Assembly: GCA_963740675.1 (NCBI GenBank)
Contig: CAVUFS010000005.1
Coordinates: forward strand, 186,001 to 250,000
DNA length: 64,000 nt
Origin: CAIKMD01 sp963740675
GTDB lineage: Bacteria > Pseudomonadota > Alphaproteobacteria > ATCC43930 > CGMCC-115725
Direction: 5' to 3'
The notes under the pieces were generated by a model. It saw nothing but the letters and a program-made list of their open reading frames with translations. It did not search any database and was not told where the DNA came from. The translations under genes and the position numbers were made by a program. Numbering within the stretch: position 1 is the stretch's first letter; the number at the start of each line of letters is the position of its first letter. Positions 60,389 through 64,000 of the stretch are shown here, piece after piece.

Positions 60389-60955
60389 TTGGCGAAGATC
60401 ACGAGAACACCGCGCCGGCTCGTCGCATCGAGCATCGCTTTCATTCTGACGGCAGCCATGATGATGCCGACGACGACCGACGCTCGCGGCGGTGGCGGTG
60501 GCGGTGGCGGTGGTCACGGAGGCGGCTTCAGCGGTCACGGCGGCGGTCGCAGCTTCGGCAGTCATGGCGGCGGCGCGCATTTCGGTCTTCCGGGCAAGGT
60601 CCGCACCACCGGTCCTTTCGTCCTGGCACCCGCAACGGGCCGGCGCACATTCGCATCGTCGCCGCGTCACTTCGTGTCGTCGCGCATGTCGTTCTCTCAT
60701 CGCAAAGCGTCGTTCAACCATGCGCACCGGGTCGGATCGCATTTCTTCACGCTGGGCGCCGATGGCATATGGGTCGATAATTTCGTTTACGCGCCAACAG
60801 TATTGGTCGCCCAACAGCCGGTGCTCATGCAACAACAGCAGCCGGTACACCGCGCGGCTGCGGTGATAACACCGAACACCGTCCAGGCCGGTATCATTGT
60901 CGTCCGCGGCGACACAAAGAGCTACGTGACATTCCCGAGCCCCCAGGGCGGGTGA
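60389..60955 (+). CDS. Secreted Gly/His-rich protein
   Basis: 188 aa from a TTG at 60389 that follows GGGAGAG; no ATG lies nearby. A signal-like stretch (LVASSIAFILTAAMMMPTTT) is followed by a Gly/His/Phe-rich part (GGGGGHGGGFSGHGGG) and a C-terminal part with a Gln-rich run (QQQQPVHRAAAV). The Gly-rich tract could bind metals through His. The unusual start makes the N-terminus less certain. Function unknown. Confidence 0.55.
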   Translation: MAKITRTPRRLVASSIAFILTAAMMMPTTTDARGGGGGGGGGHGGGFSGHGGGRSFGSHGGGAHFGLPGKVRTTGPFVLAPATGRRTFASSPRHFVSSRMSFSHRKASFNHAHRVGSHFFTLGADGIWVDNFVYAPTVLVAQQPVLMQQQQPVHRAAAVITPNTVQAGIIVVRGDTKSYVTFPSPQGG

Positions 60956-61024
60956 CCACGCGCGGTCAGGGGAACGCTCCACCCGCCATCTCCGTTCTTT
61001 TTATTGAACGGAAGGAGGGCGGTT

Positions 61025-61348
61025 ATGAAACGAGCCCTTGTTCTTACAGTTGCGAGCTTCGCGTGGGCGGCGACAGCCTTTGCCCAAGCGCCGAACACAG
61101 GCGTCACGCCGGGTCCGCACGATCCCAATCCGCCGATGAATACGCCCGATCTGAGGCTGCCGGCACCCTGCGCGCCCGCCTCGACCTTGGCCGCGACCGG
61201 CGGCGTGCTGAGCCCCGCCGAGGCCCGCGCCGGCTCGCTACCAAGCGCGCAAGTGACACCGATCGATACGGCCGGCGATACGCAATGCTCGGCCAACACG
61301 ATGACGCAAAGCGCAGAGTTGCCGGGCCTGGCGCCTGGCGTGCAATAA
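61025..61348 (+). CDS. Small secreted protein (107 aa)
   Basis: 107 aa from the ATG at 61025 (GGAAGGAGGG upstream, very strong). Signal peptide MKRALVLTVASFAWAATAFA. The mature part is Pro/Ala/Thr-rich (PNTGVTPGPHDPNPPMN) with two Cys (APCAPAS, DTQCSANT) that may form a disulfide. No family recognised. Convergent with the DUF1330 gene. Confidence 0.65.
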   Translation: MKRALVLTVASFAWAATAFAQAPNTGVTPGPHDPNPPMNTPDLRLPAPCAPASTLAATGGVLSPAEARAGSLPSAQVTPIDTAGDTQCSANTMTQSAELPGLAPGVQ

Positions 61349-61375
61349 GCGACAGCGTTCGTGTGCGCGGTTGGC

Positions 61376-61696
61376 CTAGCCGGCCGCGCCTTCGACCGCG
61401 ACAATATCCGAAGCGGAATTCTCTTTGCGGATTTCTTTGAGCTTCGCGTAATCCTGTGAATCGTACCAGTGGCGCAGCTGCGCCATGTCCGGAAATTCGA
61501 TCACCGTGATCCGCTCGGGCCGCGAATCATCGCTGTTGCTTCCGCTGTGCCACCGGCCTTCGAGAACGAGGAACTCGTCAGAGCGGATCAGGATCTTGCC
61601 GCCGAATTTGCCGATCGTGTCTTCGACATTGTCATACCGCTTCAGATTCTCAGAATCGGTGATCTTGCGGCGATGCACGATAAGATAGGCAGGCAT
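61376..61696 (-). CDS. DUF1330 protein
   Basis: 106 aa from the ATG at 61696. DUF1330/dimeric alpha-beta-barrel pattern: AYLIVHRRKITDSENLKRYD, VEDTIGKFGGKILIRSDEFL, LEGRWHSGSNSDDSRPERIT and VIEFPDMAQLRHWYDSQDYA. Small dimeric barrel proteins of this type are often isomerase or monooxygenase-like; activity unknown. It is divergent from the fumarylacetoacetate-hydrolase-family gene, with 115 bases between starts. Confidence 0.85.
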   Translation of the reverse strand: MPAYLIVHRRKITDSENLKRYDNVEDTIGKFGGKILIRSDEFLVLEGRWHSGSNSDDSRPERITVIEFPDMAQLRHWYDSQDYAKLKEIRKENSASDIVAVEGAAG

Positions 61697-61811
61697 CGAA
61701 ACCTCCGTTGCCGTTGCCTGGGTAACCACGCTGCACCGCCCGCCGTTCCAAGCCTCGAAAACCGGCCCCGGCTGCTCTAAGGTCACCCCGCGAGAAACGG
61801 GAGGGTGACCC

Positions 61812-62850
61812 ATGAAGCTTGTTGTGTTCGGGCCGGATGAGCGGCTTGGCTATGTGCATGAATTGCAGGTCGTCGATGTGTCGCTGGCCTTTGCGAAATA
61901 TCTGCGCGAGCGTCAGAACGAGCGCTATCCCTATGGCGCCGCCGAGCAGCAAGCGCCGGCCGATCTCATGCGTTTCATCGAAGCCGGCCCCCTCGCGCTG
62001 GAGAATGCGCAGAAGGCGGTCGACTATCTCTTCGGCCAGGCGCAATCGAAGACCGGCGAGCGCGGCGAGAAGCTGATCCACGCGTTGAGCGAGGTCGCGA
62101 TCCACGCGCCGGTGCCGAAGGGCGCGCGCGTTGCCTGCGCCGGTGCGAATTTCGCCGATCACGCGCTGGCGATGGCGATCAAGATGCAAGGCAACAAGCC
62201 CGGCCCGGCGCTGACGCTCGAAGCGGCGCGCGAGAAGCAGCGCCAGGAAGGCATTCGCGGCTTCTGGAAAGTCGGCAAGGACCCAGTCGGTCCCGATGGC
62301 GACGTGATCTACCCGTCCTGGTCAACGCGCTTCGACTATGAAGGCGAGATCGCGGTCATCCTCGGCAAGAAGGGCAAGGACATCAAAGCCGCCGATGCGC
62401 GCCAATATATCTGGGGCGTCACCCTGCTTGGCGACTGGAGCATTCGTCGCCCGCATGAGCCGAACAAAGGCAGCCGCTTCGCGACCTCGAAGAATTTCGA
62501 CACCGGCTACTCGCTCGGCCCCTGCATCGTCGTCGGCGAGATGGATCCTTTCGACGCCCAGGTCGAGGTCTTCGTCAACAACGAGCGGCGGCAGAGCTAC
62601 TCGACCAAGACCATGGTCTACGATTTCGCCGAATACATCGAATTCCTCTCGCTGGATTTCACCTTCTATCCCGGCGACATCGTCAGCGGCGGCACCGCCG
62701 CCGGCACAGCGGCGGATTCGAGCGCAGATGCTGCCGGGCGGCGAATACCCGCCCGACAAATTCCTGAAGCCCGGCGACACGGTCGAAATCCGCTCGCCGA
62801 TCATCGGCTCGCTGCGCGCGAAGATCGTGCCGAAGCCCGCCGCGGGTTAA
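61812..62850 (+). pseudogene. Fumarylacetoacetate-hydrolase-family protein, 2-bp frameshift
   Basis: The intact product would be about 346 aa. FAH core: VACAGANFADHALAMAIKMQ, DGDVIYPSWSTRFDYEGEIA (metal-binding Glu/Asp), GVTLLGDWSIRRPHEPNKGS and STKTMVYDFAEYIEFLSLDF. At about 62726, after GTAADSSA, the frame is lost. The next frame resumes as QMLPGGEYPPDKFLKPGDTV and EIRSPIIGSLRAKIVPKPA to a TAA at 62850. Loss of CG from GCGCAG explains it. It is a sequencing error or a fresh pseudogene. FAH-type enzymes cleave C-C bonds in aromatic catabolism. Confidence 0.8.
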
Positions 62851-62888
62851 GCCTAATCAAGATTGGGGAACCGTTCAGAACGGTGACG

Positions 62889-62975
62889 ACGGCTCGCCGA
62901 GCCGTACCTCGCGGCAGCGCGTTGGCACTTCGTGCTTCGGCGTGGCAGCCTTCGCTTGCTTCGCGAGTGAAGGCT
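62889..62975. repeat. Cluster of hairpin-forming sequences behind the FAH-family gene
   Basis: A perfect palindrome ACGGCTCG-C-CGAGCCGT (62889-62905) and a longer hairpin AGCCTTCGCTTGC..GTGAAGGCT (62947-62975) lie close together, with GCACTTCGTGC between them. No gene is supported in 62851-63206. This looks like intergenic repeat debris; whether other copies exist cannot be checked here. Confidence 0.5.
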
Positions 62976-63151
62976 GGTGGGGCCGACCGAGGCAAATCTG
63001 GGCACTGGATAATCCAAGTTAAAACAAAAACTAAGCTCAAGACGAACCAAACAGCCGGTTAGTTCGGCGCGGCGTGTATGCCGTGGTTGGTTAGACAAGT
63101 CCGGCGCACTGTTGAACGCAAACCAGCTTGAGCAGTGGCGCATTCGGAAAA

Positions 63152-63181
63152 AAACGGGCGTCCCGCGAAGGACGCCCGTTT
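63152..63181 (-). terminator. Rho-independent terminator of the phosphatase-like gene
   Basis: A perfect 12-bp stem AAACGGGCGTCC / GGACGCCCGTTT with a 6-base loop. On the minus strand it is followed by a run of Ts. It begins 26 bases after the stop at 63207. Confidence 0.88.
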
Positions 63182-63206
63182 CGTTACGCATAAAATGCGG
63201 TGACGC

Positions 63207-64000
63207 TTAGCGATCGTCGTCGCCACCGAAATCTGCTTCCGGCAGGACCGCGGTGCCTTCGATGCGGACCGCATCGAGCTTGCTCGGGTCGAGGTTTAGA
63301 GCGGCGAGAATCGTCGGCGCGACCTGCGCCGTCTCGACCGCGGTGAACACCGTTTTTGCATCGAGGCGCGGGTTCGACAGCAGCATCATGACGTTGGTGT
63401 CGTCATGCGCAAAACCGCCATGCTCCGCCAGCTTCTTGCTGCTGCCCGAATAGGTGACACCGACATTGGGGGTCACGACGATGTCGGGCGTACGCGGATC
63501 GCCGTCCGGCGCAACGCCTGGTGCGTTGAAAAGCTGCGTCAGCGCCGGGCCCCAGAATATCTGTCCAATTCCGGCAACGTTGTTTGTCGCAGGAGAGGCG
63601 CTCTCGAGCGTCGCAACGGCGCTCTGCGCGCTGCAGCCCGACAGCCAGATCAAGGACACGTCGTCCTCGGTCGCGCCAATGCCGTTCGGGTTAGCAGGCG
63701 ATTCCGAGGGCGGCAGACAGCTCTGGAGAATTGTCGCTGGCGAGGTCGTGACCGGGCCCGAAGCGGTGATGCCCGTGTACCGCGGCGAATCGATCGGACT
63801 CTGGCCGTGCTTTGAGGTGATGACGATCAGCGTGTTGTCGTAAATGCCATTAGCCTTCATCGCCGCGACCATCTCGCCGATCGACGTATCAACGAATTCG
63901 ATCTCAGTCAGCAGCGACGCCGTCGGCGTGCCTTGCGCATCGAGATATCCGCCGGTCAAGGAGAGCTGATTCTCGATCAGCTTTTGACCGACGCTTACGG
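63207..64000 (-). CDS. Alkaline-phosphatase-superfamily protein (N-terminus cut by window edge)
   Basis: About 263 C-terminal residues are visible; the gene begins beyond the right edge. Features: TSIGEMVAAMKANGIYDNTL with the ITSKHGQSPID motif (Lys-His-Gly), LAEHGGFAHDDTNVMMLLSN (HGGF...D metal ligands), and VFTAVETAQVAPTILAAL. These are the last two metal sites of phosphodiesterase/nucleotide-pyrophosphatase-type (alkaline phosphatase superfamily) proteins. Reading stays open to 64000. It probably is a secreted or periplasmic phosphodiesterase. Confidence 0.82.
   Translation of the reverse strand, partial: VSVGQKLIENQLSLTGGYLDAQGTPTASLLTEIEFVDTSIGEMVAAMKANGIYDNTLIVITSKHGQSPIDSPRYTGITASGPVTTSPATILQSCLPPSESPANPNGIGATEDDVSLIWLSGCSAQSAVATLESASPATNNVAGIGQIFWGPALTQLFNAPGVAPDGDPRTPDIVVTPNVGVTYSGSSKKLAEHGGFAHDDTNVMMLLSNPRLDAKTVFTAVETAQVAPTILAALNLDPSKLDAVRIEGTAVLPEADFGGDDDR

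Overview
The window reads as high-GC alphaproteobacterial chromosome. The Rhizobiales/Rhodospirillales-like impression comes from codon usage, many NMT1/THI5-like periplasmic binding proteins, and typical small families (DUF2188, DUF1330, DUF6496-like, BTLCP peptidase, MAPEG, DoxX). No rRNA, tRNA, CRISPR array, insertion sequence or prophage was recognised. About 65 coding genes are supported, plus several frameshifted or decayed ones. The density of single-base frameshifts in otherwise intact genes suggests either ongoing decay or residual sequencing indels.

Region 1-14.8 kb alternates signalling proteins with orphan solute-binding proteins (SBPs). It holds a hybrid histidine kinase cut by the left edge, two tandem mini-lipoproteins, a frameshifted SBP, a 4,5-dihydroxyphthalate-decarboxylase-like protein, a histidine kinase overlapping a HerA-type ATPase, a glycosyltransferase-like protein, and a hybrid kinase bracketed by two paralogous SBPs, then a GAF protein. 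Region 14.8-17.3 kb is a tandem pair of Fe-S RNA methyltransferases.

Region 17.3-31.2 kb is rich in transport and catabolism. It has four orphan SBPs of one subfamily, an Fe3+-type SBP with a fused permease but no ATPase, a Rieske oxygenase translationally coupled to an alpha/beta hydrolase, an HD-domain protein, a TPR/glycosyltransferase-like protein, a cupin, and a ModA-like SBP. A ModE-like operator lies between the ModA-like gene and a divergent DUF2325 gene. Region 32.6-36 kb carries small proteins and gene remnants (aldehyde dehydrogenase tail, DUF1622). Region 36-43 kb holds a sulfatase, coxG behind a near-perfect ModE box, msrA, trmO and a large cytochrome/beta-propeller protein.

Region 43.5-52.4 kb is mostly small regulatory and housekeeping genes (LuxR, HxlR, MarR, GIY-YIG, BTLCP, MaoC, MAPEG) plus an uncharacterised putative diiron protein. 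Region 52.4-57.1 kb has another orphan SBP and the only complete SBP/ATPase/permease set, interrupted by an opposite-strand YkoP-like gene. Region 57.2-64 kb contains an XRE regulator, DoxX, an FAD monooxygenase, small secreted proteins, a frameshifted fumarylacetoacetate-hydrolase-family gene and an alkaline-phosphatase-superfamily protein cut by the right edge.

Taken together, the strongest theme is a large set of small-molecule binding proteins (nine NMT1-type, one Fe3+-type, one ModA-type, one Pht5-type) with almost no dedicated permeases or ATPases. They are mixed with sensor kinases and aromatic/ester catabolic enzymes. The second theme is molybdate-responsive control, inferred from two ModE-like operators.
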